A stretch of DNA of 55,265 bases from contig CAIJPE010000183.1 in NCBI GenBank assembly GCA_903822435.1, forward strand, positions 1 through 55,265. The letters are read 5' to 3'. This document shows positions 26,590 to 36,845 of this stretch, piece after piece (position 1 is the first letter of the stretch; each line of letters begins with the position of its first letter). The notes below the pieces were generated by a model that worked only from the letters and a program-made list of their open reading frames with translations, was not told the DNA's origin and ran no database searches. A program made the position numbers and the translations under genes. The DNA comes from an uncultured beta proteobacterium. Lineage in GTDB: Bacteria > Pseudomonadota > Gammaproteobacteria > Burkholderiales > Burkholderiaceae_C.

Positions 26590-26810
26590 AGAGTCTCTCT
26601 CCTGATACCTGCGGACGCCGAATGCTCGCCAGGAGGCAAGCAGGCACCACGGTCATAATCATCTGGCGGACCCGGGCCCTCGTTGGGGCCGTGTGCGTTC
26701 TGCCAGGGCGGTTGTGCCTCGTGTCGCGGTTCCATCACGGCAGACACGGGTTAACCCTGAATCTTCAGGACTGCAGTCATTCTAGAAACCGACTCATACT
26801 CGGTCAAGAA

Positions 26811-26838
26811 TATAAAACGGTGTTTTGAGATCTCAAAA
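26811..26838 (+). promoter_or_regulatory. Nested palindromes and possible -10 box directly before ubiD
   Basis: TTTTGAGATCTCAAAA at 26823-26838 is a perfect 16-bp palindrome ending two bases before the ubiD ATG. It overlaps a second inverted repeat, AAAAC-GGT-GTTTT, at 26814-26826. TATAAA at 26811-26816 could be the -10 box, with transcription starting near the palindrome. No separate Shine-Dalgarno site exists unless GAGAT inside the palindrome serves. The layout fits an operator that blocks start of transcription or translation. The other 200 bases of the gap show only a small TTCTAGAA palindrome at 26780-26787. Confidence 0.5.
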
Positions 26839-26840
26839 GC

Positions 26841-28424
26841 ATGAAGTACCGGGATCTGCGCGATTTCACGGCCCAGTTAGAACGTCTGGGAGAGCTCCGA
26901 AAACTGCACGAACCGGTGTCTCCGCGGTTCGAAATGACGGCAATCGGCGACAAGTTGCTGCGGGCGGGCGGCCCGGCCGTCTTGTGCACGGCCCCGGTCG
27001 GTTACAAATTTCCCTGCCTCATCAACCTGTTCGGGACCACCCGGCGGGTCGCTTTGGGCATGGGAGCCACCTCGGCGGACGAGTTGCGTGACGTGGGCCG
27101 GCTGCTGGCCGCGCTGAAGGAACCTGAGCCCCCCAAGGGCCTGAAGGACGCCGGCAAGCTGTTACAGATGGCCAAGGCCGTCTGGGACATGAAGCCCGCG
27201 CTGCAACGCCAGGCGCCCTGCCAGGAGGTGGTGCTGGAAGGCGCCGACCTCGACCTGGGCCAGTTGCCGGTGCAGACCTGCTGGCCGGGCGACGCCGGGC
27301 CGCTGATCACCTGGGGGCTGGTGATCACCCGCGGGCCGCAGGGACAGCTCGGCGGGCCCGGGGCGCAGCCCGTGGCCGCGCCACGCATGCGCCAGAACCT
27401 GGGCATCTACCGCCAGCAGGTCATCGGACCGCGGCAGGTGATCATGCGCTGGCTGGCCCACCGCGGCGGCGCGCTGGATTTCCGCGAGTTCGCCCGCGCC
27501 AACCCGGGTCAGCCCTTCCCGATCGCGGTGGCGCTGGGCGCCGACCCCGCCACCATCCTGGGCGCGGTGACCCCGGTGCCCGACACGCTGTCGGAGTACC
27601 AGTTTGCCGGCCTTCTGCGCGGCAGCCGGACCGAACTGGTGGAATCGGGCGTTGGCGAGGGCAGCCTGCGCCTGCAGGTGCCGTCCAGCGCCGAGTTCGT
27701 GCTGGAGGGCCATATCCAGCCGGCCGAGCCGGGCTTCACGGGCATGTCCCTCCACGGCATCCCGCTGAAGGAGAAGAACGGCTACCTGCACGGGCTGGAG
27801 GGCCCTTTCGGCGATCACACCGGCTACTACAACGAGCAGGACTGGTTCCCGGTGTTCACGCTGTCGCGCATCACGCACCGTCGCGACCCCCTCTATCACT
27901 CCACCTACACCGGCAAGCCGCCCGACGAACCCGCCGTGCTGGGCGTGGCGTTGAACGAGGTGTTCGTGCCGATCTTGCAGAAGCAGTTTCCCGAGATCGT
28001 CGACTTCTACCTGCCGCCCGAGGGTTGCAGCTACCGCCTGGCCATCGTGTCCATCAAGAAGGCCTACCCGGGCCACGCCAAGCGGGTGATGTTCGGGGTG
28101 TGGAGCTTCCTGCGCCAGTTCATGTACACCAAGTTCATCGTGGTCACCGACGACGACGTGGACATCCGCGAGTGGAAGGAAGTGGTCTGGGCCATCACCA
28201 CCCGCATGGACCCGGTGCGCGACACGACGCTGGTGGAGCACACGCCCATCGACTATCTGGATTTCGCCAGCCCGGTCAGCGGGCTGGGCGGCAAGATGGG
28301 ACTCGATGCCACCAACAAATGGCCGGGCGAGACCACCCGTGAATGGGGCCGCACCATCCGCATGGATGCCGAGGTGGAAGCCCGCGTGGAAGGCCTGGTC
28401 AGTGCGCTGATGGCGCCGCGCTGA
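26841..28424 (+). CDS. ubiD: UbiD family decarboxylase (4-hydroxy-3-polyprenylbenzoate decarboxylase)
   Basis: The 527-residue protein is a prenylated-FMN-dependent decarboxylase of ubiquinone synthesis. The family start [21 protein letters not shown] is exact. Further marks are [54 protein letters not shown] and [21 protein letters not shown]. It needs prFMN from a UbiX protein, which is not in this window. Its last 26 bases overlap the convergent oxidoreductase gene on the other strand. Confidence 0.95.
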   Translation: MKYRDLRDFTAQLERLGELRKLHEPVSPRFEMTAIGDKLLRAGGPAVLCTAPVGYKFPCLINLFGTTRRVALGMGATSADELRDVGRLLAALKEPEPPKGLKDAGKLLQMAKAVWDMKPALQRQAPCQEVVLEGADLDLGQLPVQTCWPGDAGPLITWGLVITRGPQGQLGGPGAQPVAAPRMRQNLGIYRQQVIGPRQVIMRWLAHRGGALDFREFARANPGQPFPIAVALGADPATILGAVTPVPDTLSEYQFAGLLRGSRTELVESGVGEGSLRLQVPSSAEFVLEGHIQPAEPGFTGMSLHGIPLKEKNGYLHGLEGPFGDHTGYYNEQDWFPVFTLSRITHRRDPLYHSTYTGKPPDEPAVLGVALNEVFVPILQKQFPEIVDFYLPPEGCSYRLAIVSIKKAYPGHAKRVMFGVWSFLRQFMYTKFIVVTDDDVDIREWKEVVWAITTRMDPVRDTTLVEHTPIDYLDFASPVSGLGGKMGLDATNKWPGETTREWGRTIRMDAEVEARVEGLVSALMAPR

Positions 28425-29430
28425 GCGGGGCCTGGCCGAAGGCCTGGGCCAGCAACGCGTACGAGTGGCGCCGTACGGCGGGGTCGTGTGCCCACGTGTT
28501 GACCACCAGCATGTCCAAACCGAGCGTGGATGCCAAGGTGCGCATGCCGTCGGCCACCTGTGGGCCCGTGCCCACCAGGGCCCGCTTGCGCAAGCCCTGC
28601 AGCGCGTGTTCTTCCTCGGGCGTGAAGCCCTGGGCTTGCAGCACGGACGGGTCCTGCAGCGGCCCCAGCACGCCACGCTGCCGGTCCAGGCGCCAGCGCT
28701 CGCGGCCCAGCGCCTGCCGCCGGGCTTCGGTCTCGGTGTCGGCCGCCAGCGCCCACACGCAGATCGTCGGCCGCGGCTTGGGGTGGCGCTCGCTCGGGCG
28801 GTACAGCTCGCGGTACAGGTCCAGGGCCTGTTCGACGCCTTGCCCGTCCATGAAGAAATAGGCGAATGCGTAGGGCAGCCCGAGATGCGCCGCCAACTGT
28901 GCGCCGTAATTGGAGCTGCCCAGGATCCAGATCTCGGGCGTCTGCCCGCCCGCGGCCGGCAGCGGGTGGGCGCTGATGCCCTGGTGCCGCAGGCCGGCCG
29001 TCCAGGCCTGCAGGTCGACCACCTGCTGCGGAAACTGATCGGCCGCATGCGTGGCGTTCGGATTCAGCGCCATGGCCGTGCGCATGTCGCCGCCTGGAGC
29101 GCGGCCCACGCCCAGGTCGATGCGCCCGGGCGCCAGCGCGTCCAGGACGCGGAACTGCTCGGCCACCTTCAGCGCCGAGTAATGCGGCAGCATGACCCCC
29201 GCACTGCCCACCCTGATCCGCGACGTGCGCGCCGCGATCGCGGCCATCAGCACCTCGGGTGCGCTCCCCACGATGGTGGGCAGCGCGTGGTGCTCGCTGA
29301 CCCAGAAGCGCTCGTAGCCCAGCTGCTCGCAGGCCACGGCCAACTCCACCGTGTCGCGCAGGGCATGGCCTTCGTCGCGGCCGGCGCAGGATACGGACTG
29401 GTCGAGCACGGACAGGCGGATATCAGGCAT
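28399..29430 (-). CDS. LLM-class flavin-dependent oxidoreductase
   Basis: The 343-residue protein is of the luciferase-like monooxygenase class (YhbW/alkanal monooxygenase-like subgroup). Visible marks are [55 protein letters not shown] and [17 protein letters not shown]. Such proteins use reduced flavin (FMN or F420). With no F420 genes here, FMN is the likelier cofactor. Start overlaps the GMC gene stop by 8 bases, so the two are probably cotranscribed. The 3' end overlaps ubiD by 26 bases. Confidence 0.9.
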   Translation of the reverse strand: MPDIRLSVLDQSVSCAGRDEGHALRDTVELAVACEQLGYERFWVSEHHALPTIVGSAPEVLMAAIAARTSRIRVGSAGVMLPHYSALKVAEQFRVLDALAPGRIDLGVGRAPGGDMRTAMALNPNATHAADQFPQQVVDLQAWTAGLRHQGISAHPLPAAGGQTPEIWILGSSNYGAQLAAHLGLPYAFAYFFMDGQGVEQALDLYRELYRPSERHPKPRPTICVWALAADTETEARRQALGRERWRLDRQRGVLGPLQDPSVLQAQGFTPEEEHALQGLRKRALVGTGPQVADGMRTLASTLGLDMLVVNTWAHDPAVRRHSYALLAQAFGQAPLSAAPSAH

Positions 29431-31015
29431 CGGATCGAATCAAGTCGGCGGCCTTCTCGGCAATCATGATGGTGGGTGCGTTGGTGTTGCCCGACACGAT
29501 GCGCGGCATCACCGAGGCATCCACCACGCGCAAACCGGCCACGCCATGCACGCGCAGGCGGGCATCGACCACGTCGTCGGGCCCCGGCCCCATGCGGCAG
29601 GAACCCACCGGATGGTAGATGGTATCGGCATGGCCGCGGATGAAGGCCTCGATCTGGCCGTCGGTCTGCGCGCCTGCGCTGGCCGGCAGTTCACGCCCGC
29701 CCAATGCGGCCAGGGCAGGCTGCTGCAGGATCCGGCGCATCAGCTTGAAGCCGCGCACCATGCGGTCCAGGTCTTCGGGCTCGGTCAGGAATCCGGGGTC
29801 GATGGCTGGCAGGGCCGACGGGTCGGGGCTTTCCAGCGTGACGCTGCCCCGGCTCTTGGGCCGCAGCAGGCAGACGTGGCACGAATAGCCGTGGCCCAAC
29901 AGCGGCTTGCGGCCGTGGTCGACGAGCTTGCCGATGACGAAGTGCAACTGCAGGTCGGGCGTGGCGGCGTCGGGGCCGCTGCGCAGGAAGGCGCCGGCTT
30001 CGGCGTAGTTGGTGGTCAGCACGCCGGTGCGGTCCCGGCGCCAGTCCAGCGCGCCCTTCAGCACGTGCCAGCCCCCGGCGAGCGACAGGCCGAACAGGTC
30101 CTTCACCTTCGGGGTGTCCACGACCTGCACCACGTCGAGGTGGTCGTGCAGCTGGCGGCCCACGCCGGGCAGTGCGTGCTGCACGGGAATGCCCAGGCGC
30201 TGCAGTGCCGCACCGTCGCCGACGCCGGACAGCATGAGCAGCTGCGGCGATTGCAGCGCGCCGGCGCACAGCAGCACCTCACGCCGCACCTGCAGCTCGC
30301 GCGCAGCGCCGCCCTGGCGGATCTCCACGCCCACGGCGCGGCGGTTCTTCATCAACACCCGGGTCACTTGGACGCCGGTGCTCACCTGCAAGTTGGCCCT
30401 GCGGCCCAGGTGCGGCTTGAGGTAGCCCTTGGCGGCGCTGAAGCGCTCGCCGTTCTTGTGGGTGACCTGGTAGGGCCCCACGCCTTCCTGGGTGGCGGCG
30501 TTGAAGTCCGGGTTGGCCATGCAGCCCGCCTGCAGGGCGGCCTGCACGAAGGCGGCACCGTGGCGGTTGGGCTGGCGCAGGTCCATCACGTTCAGCGGGC
30601 CGCCCGTGCCATGCCAGGCGTCGGCGCCGCGCTCGTTGTGCTCCGACCGCTGGAAATACGGCAGCACGTCGCCCCAGCCCCATCCGGGGTTTCCGGCTTC
30701 GGCCCAGTGGTCGTAGTCCTCGCGCTGCCCGCGGATGTAGACCATGGCGTTGATGGAGCTCGACCCCCCCAGGACCTTGCCGCGCGGCTGGTACCCCCGG
30801 CGGCCGTTCAAGCCGGTCTGGGGCACCGTCTGGAAGGCCCAGTTCGCAGTTCCGGTCAGGGCCATCAGGCCCACGCCGGCAGGGCAGTGGATCAGGGTGC
30901 TGTGATCGACCGGGCCGGCTTCGAGCAGGCACACACTCACGGCGGGGTCTTCGCTCAACCGCGAAGCCAGCACCGAGCCAGCCGATCCGCCACCCACGAC
31001 GATGTAGTCGAACAT
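29423..31015 (-). CDS. GMC-family FAD oxidoreductase (choline/alcohol dehydrogenase-like)
   Basis: The 530-residue protein starts with the FAD-binding dinucleotide fold (DYIVVGGGSAGSVLASRL). It has the GMC signatures GKVLGGSSSINAMVYIRG and GALQSPQLLMLSGVG and the catalytic-histidine motif YHPVGSCRMG near the end, followed by ASVMPRIVSGNTNAPTIMIAE. It oxidises an alcohol group; the substrate is unknown. No signal peptide is seen. It starts next to a 221-bp divergent gap in front of the ABC transporter gene, and with the LLM gene forms a two-gene unit. Confidence 0.92.
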   Translation of the reverse strand: MFDYIVVGGGSAGSVLASRLSEDPAVSVCLLEAGPVDHSTLIHCPAGVGLMALTGTANWAFQTVPQTGLNGRRGYQPRGKVLGGSSSINAMVYIRGQREDYDHWAEAGNPGWGWGDVLPYFQRSEHNERGADAWHGTGGPLNVMDLRQPNRHGAAFVQAALQAGCMANPDFNAATQEGVGPYQVTHKNGERFSAAKGYLKPHLGRRANLQVSTGVQVTRVLMKNRRAVGVEIRQGGAARELQVRREVLLCAGALQSPQLLMLSGVGDGAALQRLGIPVQHALPGVGRQLHDHLDVVQVVDTPKVKDLFGLSLAGGWHVLKGALDWRRDRTGVLTTNYAEAGAFLRSGPDAATPDLQLHFVIGKLVDHGRKPLLGHGYSCHVCLLRPKSRGSVTLESPDPSALPAIDPGFLTEPEDLDRMVRGFKLMRRILQQPALAALGGRELPASAGAQTDGQIEAFIRGHADTIYHPVGSCRMGPGPDDVVDARLRVHGVAGLRVVDASVMPRIVSGNTNAPTIMIAEKAADLIRSDA

Positions 31016-31236
31016 TCAGGCCTATCTCCTGCGGACCATGATAGCCAGCCCACCCCGAGCCGGAGGTGCGCCATCCCTCTTTGGGCATAGCTCTCAGGAT
31101 CTTCCGCGCACTGGGCAACGACGGGGCCGGCAACCGATAATCGGAGGCTGGGCTGCCCGGGTGCCGACGATCCTCGCCACCCGCCGGGACAGCGGCCATC
31201 CGCCGCGAGTCCCGAAGCCGACACCGGGAGTACCAC

Positions 31237-33129
31237 GTGTTCCAGATCTTCGAAGGCCTGGTGCGTCCTTATCCGGACGCCCTGCCCACGCCGCCGCCGC
31301 GCACCTTCTTCGCCTTCCTGTGGGAATGCTCCCGCGGGCTGCGCCGCTACCTGTTGCTGGTGGCCTTCTTCACGGCTGCCATCGGTGCCTTCGAAGCGCT
31401 GCTCTTCAGCATGATGGCCCACGTGATCGACCTGCTGGGCCACACCCAGCCGGCTCGCCTGTGGGCCGAGCACGGCCACACGCTGGCCATCCTGGCGACG
31501 ATCCTGGTGGTGAGCGTGGCTTTCTCGACGCTGCAGGCCCTGTTCAAGTACCAGGGGCTGTTCAGCAACTTCCCGATGCGCATGCGCTGGAACTTCCACC
31601 GCCTGATGCTCGACCAGAGCATGGCCTTCTACCAGGACGAGTTCGCGGGACGCATCGCCACCAAGGTCATGCAGACGGCCCTGGCGGTGCGCGACACCTG
31701 GCTCATCTTCACCGACATCCTGGTGTACGTGGTCATCTACTTCGTGACCATGGTGGCGGTGGTGGGTGCCTTCGATGCCTGGCTGATGGCGCCCTTCATG
31801 GGCTGGCTGCTGCTGTATATCGCCACGTTGTGGTACTTCGTGCCGCGCCTTGGCAAGGTGGCCCAGGCCCAGGCCGATGCCCGTTCGCTCATGACCGGCC
31901 GCATCACCGACGCCTACACCAACATCGCCACGGTCAAGCTGTTCTCGCACGGCCAGCGCGAGGCCCAGTACGCCCGGGGCGCCATGCTCGAGTTCCAGGG
32001 CACGGTCTACGGGCAGATGCGGCTGGTCAGCGGCTTCGAGACGGTCAACCAGATCCTCAGCGTCGGCCTGATCGCGGCCACCGCGGCCGTCAGCCTGCTG
32101 CTGTGGACGCAGACGGCCGTGGGCGTGGGGGCGGTCGCGGCCGCCACCGCCATGGCTTTCCGGCTGAACGGCATCTCGCACTGGGTGATGTGGGAAATGG
32201 CCACCCTCTTCGAGCACATCGGCACCGTGCAGGACGGCATGGCCACGCTGTCGCGGACCCGTTCGGTGGTCGACCGCCCGGGCGCGCAGGCGCTGGTGGT
32301 GCCGCGGGGCGAGGTGCGCTTCGAGGACGTCACCTTTGCCTACGGCGGCAAGCGCAAGGTGGTCGAAGGCTTCAACCTGGTCATCCGCCCGGGCGAGAAG
32401 ATCGGCCTGGTCGGCCGCTCGGGTGCGGGAAAGAGCACCATCGTCAACCTGCTGCTGCGCCTGTACGACCTGGAGGGCGGCCGCATCCTCGTCGATGGCC
32501 AGGACATTGCCGGGGTCACGCAGGAAAGCCTGCGCCAGCACGTGGGCATGGTCACGCAGGACACCTCGCTCATGCACCGCTCGGTGCGCGACAACATCGT
32601 TTACGGCCGGCCCGATGCCACCGAGGCCGAGATGCACCGCGCCGCCGAACGTGCCGAGGCCGGCGACTTCATCGCCACCCTGACCGACCCCAAGGGCCGC
32701 AAGGGCTACGACGCCCACGTCGGCGAGCGGGGCGTCAAGCTCAGCGGCGGCCAGCGCCAGCGCGTGGCCATCGCCCGCGTGATGCTTAAGGACGCCCCGA
32801 TCCTGCTGCTGGACGAAGCCACCAGCGCGCTGGACAGCGAGGTCGAGGCTGCCATCCAGGAAAGCCTGTACCGCCTGATGGAGGGCAAGACCGTGGTGGC
32901 CATCGCGCACCGGCTGTCGACCATCGCGGCCATGGACCGGCTGGTGGTGATGGACCAGGGTCGCATCGTCGAGACCGGCACCCACCAGGGCCTGCTGGCC
33001 GCGGGGGGGATCTACGCCCGGCTGTGGGCGCATCAGAGCGGTGGCTTCCTGGGCGAAGAGGTGGACGACGAGCCGGCGCCGCCGGCCGCTGCGCCCGCGC
33101 GCGCGATCTCGGGCGTCGCAGGGGCCTGA
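31237..33129 (+). CDS. ABC exporter, fused membrane and ATPase domains
   Basis: The 630-residue half-transporter has a six-helix ABC membrane domain (about residues 40-340, AVRDTWLIFTDILVYVVIYF) and an ATPase domain with Walker A GRSGAGKST, Q-loop GMVTQDTSLMHRSVRDNIVY, signature LSGGQRQR and Walker B ILLLDEATSALDSE. It is expected to act as a homodimer of the MsbA/HlyB-like export group. The GTG start is supported by CGGGAG six bases upstream. In the gap before it, CCGATAATCGG (31134-31144) is an 11-bp inverted repeat that includes a GATAAT -10-like hexamer. The substrate is unknown. Confidence 0.93.
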   Translation: MFQIFEGLVRPYPDALPTPPPRTFFAFLWECSRGLRRYLLLVAFFTAAIGAFEALLFSMMAHVIDLLGHTQPARLWAEHGHTLAILATILVVSVAFSTLQALFKYQGLFSNFPMRMRWNFHRLMLDQSMAFYQDEFAGRIATKVMQTALAVRDTWLIFTDILVYVVIYFVTMVAVVGAFDAWLMAPFMGWLLLYIATLWYFVPRLGKVAQAQADARSLMTGRITDAYTNIATVKLFSHGQREAQYARGAMLEFQGTVYGQMRLVSGFETVNQILSVGLIAATAAVSLLLWTQTAVGVGAVAAATAMAFRLNGISHWVMWEMATLFEHIGTVQDGMATLSRTRSVVDRPGAQALVVPRGEVRFEDVTFAYGGKRKVVEGFNLVIRPGEKIGLVGRSGAGKSTIVNLLLRLYDLEGGRILVDGQDIAGVTQESLRQHVGMVTQDTSLMHRSVRDNIVYGRPDATEAEMHRAAERAEAGDFIATLTDPKGRKGYDAHVGERGVKLSGGQRQRVAIARVMLKDAPILLLDEATSALDSEVEAAIQESLYRLMEGKTVVAIAHRLSTIAAMDRLVVMDQGRIVETGTHQGLLAAGGIYARLWAHQSGGFLGEEVDDEPAPPAAAPARAISGVAGA

Positions 33130-33147
33130 GCCGCGGGGCGCCTGCCT

Positions 33148-33540
33148 TCAGGGCGTTTTCGCGTGCTGAGCCGGCGCCGCTGCCGGCTCGGCCTCCGGCT
33201 TGCCCATGCCTTGCCCGACCATGGGGGCGGTGTCGATCCAGGCACTGCGCGTGGCGGCGGTGGAGCCGTCACGGCTCATCCGGCTCATCGCGCCGTCCAG
33301 CACCTCGCGCCGGGTCGCTGCGTCGCCCTCCAGCACGATCGGGGCGGGGGTGGCGTCCAGGTCGACGTCGACCGATATCACGCGGGGCGCAGCGGGCGCA
33401 CCACCATCCAGATCGGCATCGGCCTCACGGCGGCGCTCGGCGCGACCCAGGTGTTCCCACCAGGCCACGACCACGGCCATGAAGAGCAGGGCGGCGAGGC
33501 ATTGGACGATCCATGACACGACAGCGTTCATGTGGGGCAT
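33148..33540 (-). CDS. Small single-pass membrane protein, unknown function
   Basis: The 130-residue product has one strong membrane helix near the N-terminus ([22 protein letters not shown]). A soluble part follows with [18 protein letters not shown] and [24 protein letters not shown], then a Pro/Ala tail. I do not recognise a family. The ATG at 33540 is preferred because AGAGGG precedes it; an ATG at 33531 is also possible. It converges with the ABC gene with 18 bases between and its 5' end is divergent from the radical SAM gene. Confidence 0.6.
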   Translation of the reverse strand: MPHMNAVVSWIVQCLAALLFMAVVVAWWEHLGRAERRREADADLDGGAPAAPRVISVDVDLDATPAPIVLEGDAATRREVLDGAMSRMSRDGSTAATRSAWIDTAPMVGQGMGKPEAEPAAAPAQHAKTP

Positions 33541-33672
33541 ATCGGCCCTCTGTGGCAGGGCTTGAGTCCGGTGGACGCCCGAATCGACCGCAAGACCCGA
33601 TTGCAGTGTCTCGCTGGCGGCGATTCGAAGTTCCGGACACAATCGAGGGTTAACCACGCCGGGGCCATCGCC

Positions 33673-35994
33673 TTGTCTTCGACCGTCCCCACCCCCCTTG
33701 CCCCGCCCGCCAAGCCCTTGTCGGCCTGGCGGCCGTTCTGGGCCAAGCGCTTCGGCACCGCACCCTTCCTGCCGATGAGCCGCGCCGAGATGGAGGCCCT
33801 GGGCTGGGACAGCTGCGACATCATCGTGGTGACGGGCGACGCTTACGTCGACCACCCCAGCTTCGGCATGGCCGTGATCGGCCGCGTGCTGGAAGCGCAG
33901 GGTTTCCGCGTGGGCATCATTGCCCAGCCTGACTGGCAAAGCGCCGAGCCCTTCTGCACGCTGGGCAAACCGAACCTGTTCTACGGCGTGGCCGCGGGCA
34001 ACATGGATTCGATGATCAACCGCTACACCGCCGATCGCAAGATCCGCAGCGACGACGCCTACACGCCCGGTGGCGCTGGCGGGCGGCGGCCTGACCGCGC
34101 CACGCTGGTCTACACGCAGCGCTGCAAGGAAGCCTTCCCGGATGTTCCGGTGATCATCGGAGGCATCGAAGCCAGCCTGCGCCGCATCGCGCACTACGAC
34201 TACTGGCAGGACAAAGTCCGCCGCTCGATCCTCGTGGACGCAAAGGCCGACCTGTTGGTGTACGGCAATGCCGAGCGTGCGATCGTCGAGATCGCCCACC
34301 GCCTGGCCGCGCGCCAGCCGGTGGCCAGCCTCACCGACATCCGCGGCACGGCCTTCATGGTGCGCGCCCCGCAGCCGGGCTGGTTCGAGATCGACTCCAC
34401 CGAGGTCGATCGGCCCGGCCGCATCGACGAACACATCAACCCCTACCTGACCACCGCCGAGGCCGCGGCTTCGCAGGGCCAGGCCTGCGCGCAGGATGAC
34501 GATGAAGGGGGCGGCCTGGCCGATGCCGCCACGGCCTCGCTGGCCGCCGGCACCGCCGTGGTGGCCATGCCCACCAGCCGCAAGGCCGTGGCCGTGAAGA
34601 TGCCGCCGCGCGAGCGCACCGTGATCCGCCTGCCGGCCTACGAGCAGGTCAAGAGCGACAACGTGCTGTACGCCCACGCCAACCGCGTACTGCACCTGGA
34701 GACCAATCCCGGCAACGCGCGGGCATTGGTGCAGGCCCACGGCGACCGCGACCTGTGGATCAACCCGCCCCCGATCCCGCTGACCACCCCCGAAATGGAT
34801 CTGGTCTTCGACCTGCCCTACGCCCGCAGCCCGCACCCGAGCTACGCCGACGAACAGGGCGGCCACGACGGCACGACCAAGATCCCGGCCTGGGAGATGA
34901 TCCGCTTCAGCGTGAACATCATGCGCGGCTGCTTCGGCGGCTGCACCTTCTGCTCCATCACCGAGCACGAAGGCCGCATCATCCAGAGCCGCTCCGAAGA
35001 TTCGATCGTCCGCGAGATCGAGGACATCCGCGACAAGGTGCGCGGCTTCACCGGCGTCATCAGCGACCTGGGCGGTCCCACGGCCAACATGTGGCGCATC
35101 GGCTGCAAGAGCCCGGCCATCGAGGCCGCCTGCCGCAAGCCGAGTTGCGTCTACCCCGGCATCTGCTCCAACCTCAACACCGACCACGGCCCGCTGGTCA
35201 AGCTGTACCGGCGGGCGCGGGCGTTGCGCGGCGTGAAGAAGATCCTCATCGGCTCCGGCCTGCGCTACGACCTGGCCGTGCAGTCACCCGAGTACGTGAA
35301 GGAGCTGGTCACGCACCACGTGGGCGGCTACCTGAAGATCGCGCCCGAGCACACCGAAGGCGGCCCGCTGTCGAAGATGATGAAGCCGGGCATCGGCACG
35401 TATGACCGCTTCAAGCAGATGTTCGAGCAGTACTCGGCCGAGGCGGGCAAGAAGCAGTACCTCATCCCTTACTTCATCGCGGCCCATCCGGGCACCAGCG
35501 ACGAAGACATGATGAACCTGGCCATCTGGCTCAAGCGCAACGGCTTCAAGGCCGACCAGGTGCAGACCTTCTACCCGAGCCCCATGGCCACGGCCACGGC
35601 GATGTACCACACCGACCTCAACCCGCTGAAGGGCATCAGCCGCGACCCGGCCCGGGCCGAGCGGGTGAGCACCGTGCGCGGCGAGCGCCGCCGGCGGCTG
35701 CACAAGGCCTTCCTGCGCTGGCACGACCCCAACAACTGGCCGCTGTTGCGCGAGGCGCTGAAGGACATGGGCCGCGCTGACCTCATCGGCAACGGCAAGC
35801 ACCAGTTGATTCCCACCTACCAGCCGGCCGGTGACGGCGGCTACCAGAGCGCCCGGCGCAAGAACTCCACCCCGCCGGGCACGCAGGTGGCGCCGGCCAA
35901 GGTGCGCCGCGGGCAGTTGCTCACGCAGCACACCGGACTGCCGCCGCGCCCAGGCTTGGCCGCGGCGCCTCGGCCACGCAAACCGCGGCCCTGA
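33673..35994 (+). CDS. YgiQ-family radical SAM protein
   Basis: The product is about 773 residues from a TTG start. [20 protein letters not shown] and [18 protein letters not shown] match YgiQ N-terminal domains. [15 protein letters not shown] carries the CxxxCxxC cluster motif of radical SAM enzymes, and [18 protein letters not shown] belongs to the TIM-barrel end. The reaction of YgiQ proteins is not known to me. The start is uncertain: the frame is open back to an ATG at 33532, which would overlap the divergent small membrane protein, while conserved sequence begins near [13 protein letters not shown] disordered basic tail ends the protein. Confidence 0.88.
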   Translation: MSSTVPTPLAPPAKPLSAWRPFWAKRFGTAPFLPMSRAEMEALGWDSCDIIVVTGDAYVDHPSFGMAVIGRVLEAQGFRVGIIAQPDWQSAEPFCTLGKPNLFYGVAAGNMDSMINRYTADRKIRSDDAYTPGGAGGRRPDRATLVYTQRCKEAFPDVPVIIGGIEASLRRIAHYDYWQDKVRRSILVDAKADLLVYGNAERAIVEIAHRLAARQPVASLTDIRGTAFMVRAPQPGWFEIDSTEVDRPGRIDEHINPYLTTAEAAASQGQACAQDDDEGGGLADAATASLAAGTAVVAMPTSRKAVAVKMPPRERTVIRLPAYEQVKSDNVLYAHANRVLHLETNPGNARALVQAHGDRDLWINPPPIPLTTPEMDLVFDLPYARSPHPSYADEQGGHDGTTKIPAWEMIRFSVNIMRGCFGGCTFCSITEHEGRIIQSRSEDSIVREIEDIRDKVRGFTGVISDLGGPTANMWRIGCKSPAIEAACRKPSCVYPGICSNLNTDHGPLVKLYRRARALRGVKKILIGSGLRYDLAVQSPEYVKELVTHHVGGYLKIAPEHTEGGPLSKMMKPGIGTYDRFKQMFEQYSAEAGKKQYLIPYFIAAHPGTSDEDMMNLAIWLKRNGFKADQVQTFYPSPMATATAMYHTDLNPLKGISRDPARAERVSTVRGERRRRLHKAFLRWHDPNNWPLLREALKDMGRADLIGNGKHQLIPTYQPAGDGGYQSARRKNSTPPGTQVAPAKVRRGQLLTQHTGLPPRPGLAAAPRPRKPRP

Positions 35995-36038
35995 CCTTTC
36001 GCCGGGCCTGCCGGCGGTGGTCTGTGGTCAACCAAAGA

Positions 36039-36059
36039 ACCCCGCATTCGTTGTGGGGT
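36039..36059. repeat. Short hairpin element, copy 2
   Basis: ACCCCGC ATTCGTT GTGGGGT lies between the YgiQ gene and the helix-hairpin-helix gene. It nearly repeats the element at 17466-17485, including the loop start ATTCG. It could be a weak terminator of the YgiQ gene, but no T-run follows. Confidence 0.35.
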
Positions 36060-36131
36060 CTCCGATCCAACCGGTTCGGGCGGGCGCCGGGCCCTCATCC
36101 CCGGCTACACAGTTCAAACTGGAGTGAGAAC

Positions 36132-36719
36132 ATGGTCAAACGCTTGCTGGCTGCCTTGCTGGCCTTCCTGGCGATGTCGGCCTTCGCCGCCGTCGACGTC
36201 AACAAGGCCACCTCGGCCGAACTGGATGCCGTCAAGGGCATCGGCCCGGTGATCGCGGCCCGCATCACCGCCGAGCGGGCCAAGTCGCCCTTCAAGGACT
36301 GGGACGACCTGGTCTCCCGCGTGAACGGCATCGGCGAGAAGACCGCTGCCAAGTTCTCCGATGGCGGCCTCACGGTCAACGGGGCCACCTACAAGGGTGC
36401 ACCGGCTGCGCCCGCGGCCAAGCCTGCCGCCGCCGCCAAACCGGCCGTGGCCGCTGCGCCGGCACCCGCGCCGGCGCCTGCACCCGTTGCCCCGCCGGCC
36501 GCCAAGGCTGCCACGGCCGCCGCTGCGACGGCCACCGCCGCAGCGCCAGCTGGCGCCGATGCCAAGGCCACCGACAAGATGACCAAGAAGGAGAAGGCCG
36601 CGGCCAAGGCCGAAGCCAAGGCGCAGGCCAAGGCCGATGCAGCAGCCGACAAGGCCGGCGCCAAGGACAAGAAGAAGGCCAAAGCTGCAGACGCTGCCGC
36701 TTCCGCCGCCAAGAAGTAG
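36132..36719 (+). CDS. ComEA-type helix-hairpin-helix protein with Ala/Lys-rich histone H1-like tail
   Basis: The 195-residue protein has a signal peptide (LLAALLAFLAMSAFA). A helix-hairpin-helix domain follows at residues about 20-80 (VDVNKATSAELDAVKGIGPV, WDDLVSRVNGIGEKTAAKF), the DNA-binding unit of ComEA in natural transformation. From about residue 85 comes a Pro/Ala stretch and then a Lys/Ala-rich tail (KKEKAAAKAEAKAQAKADAA) resembling histone H1-like proteins. ComEA proteins are usually only about 100 residues. The tail should add strong non-specific DNA binding or crowding in the periplasm. GGAG precedes the ATG. An alternative role is an exported nucleoid-like protein unrelated to uptake. 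Confidence 0.85.
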   Translation: MVKRLLAALLAFLAMSAFAAVDVNKATSAELDAVKGIGPVIAARITAERAKSPFKDWDDLVSRVNGIGEKTAAKFSDGGLTVNGATYKGAPAAPAAKPAAAAKPAVAAAPAPAPAPAPVAPPAAKAATAAAATATAAAPAGADAKATDKMTKKEKAAAKAEAKAQAKADAAADKAGAKDKKKAKAADAAASAAKK

Positions 36720-36748
36720 GCGCGATGGGGGTGCCCCCCCCTGAACGC

Positions 36749-36779
36749 GGGGTCGCCGCCCGGGTTGCGCGGCGGCCCC
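36749..36779. terminator. GC-rich hairpin after the helix-hairpin-helix gene
   Basis: GGGG-t-CGCCGC and GCGGCG-g-CCCC pair across a 9-base loop 30 bases after the stop at 36719. No T-run follows, so it may work with Rho or only stabilise the 3' end. Confidence 0.4.
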
Positions 36780-36845
36780 GATGTCGCCAGACGCCTGGTC
36801 ATGCTACGTTCCACGATCGACATTTGATCCGTATCAGGAGCGTTC

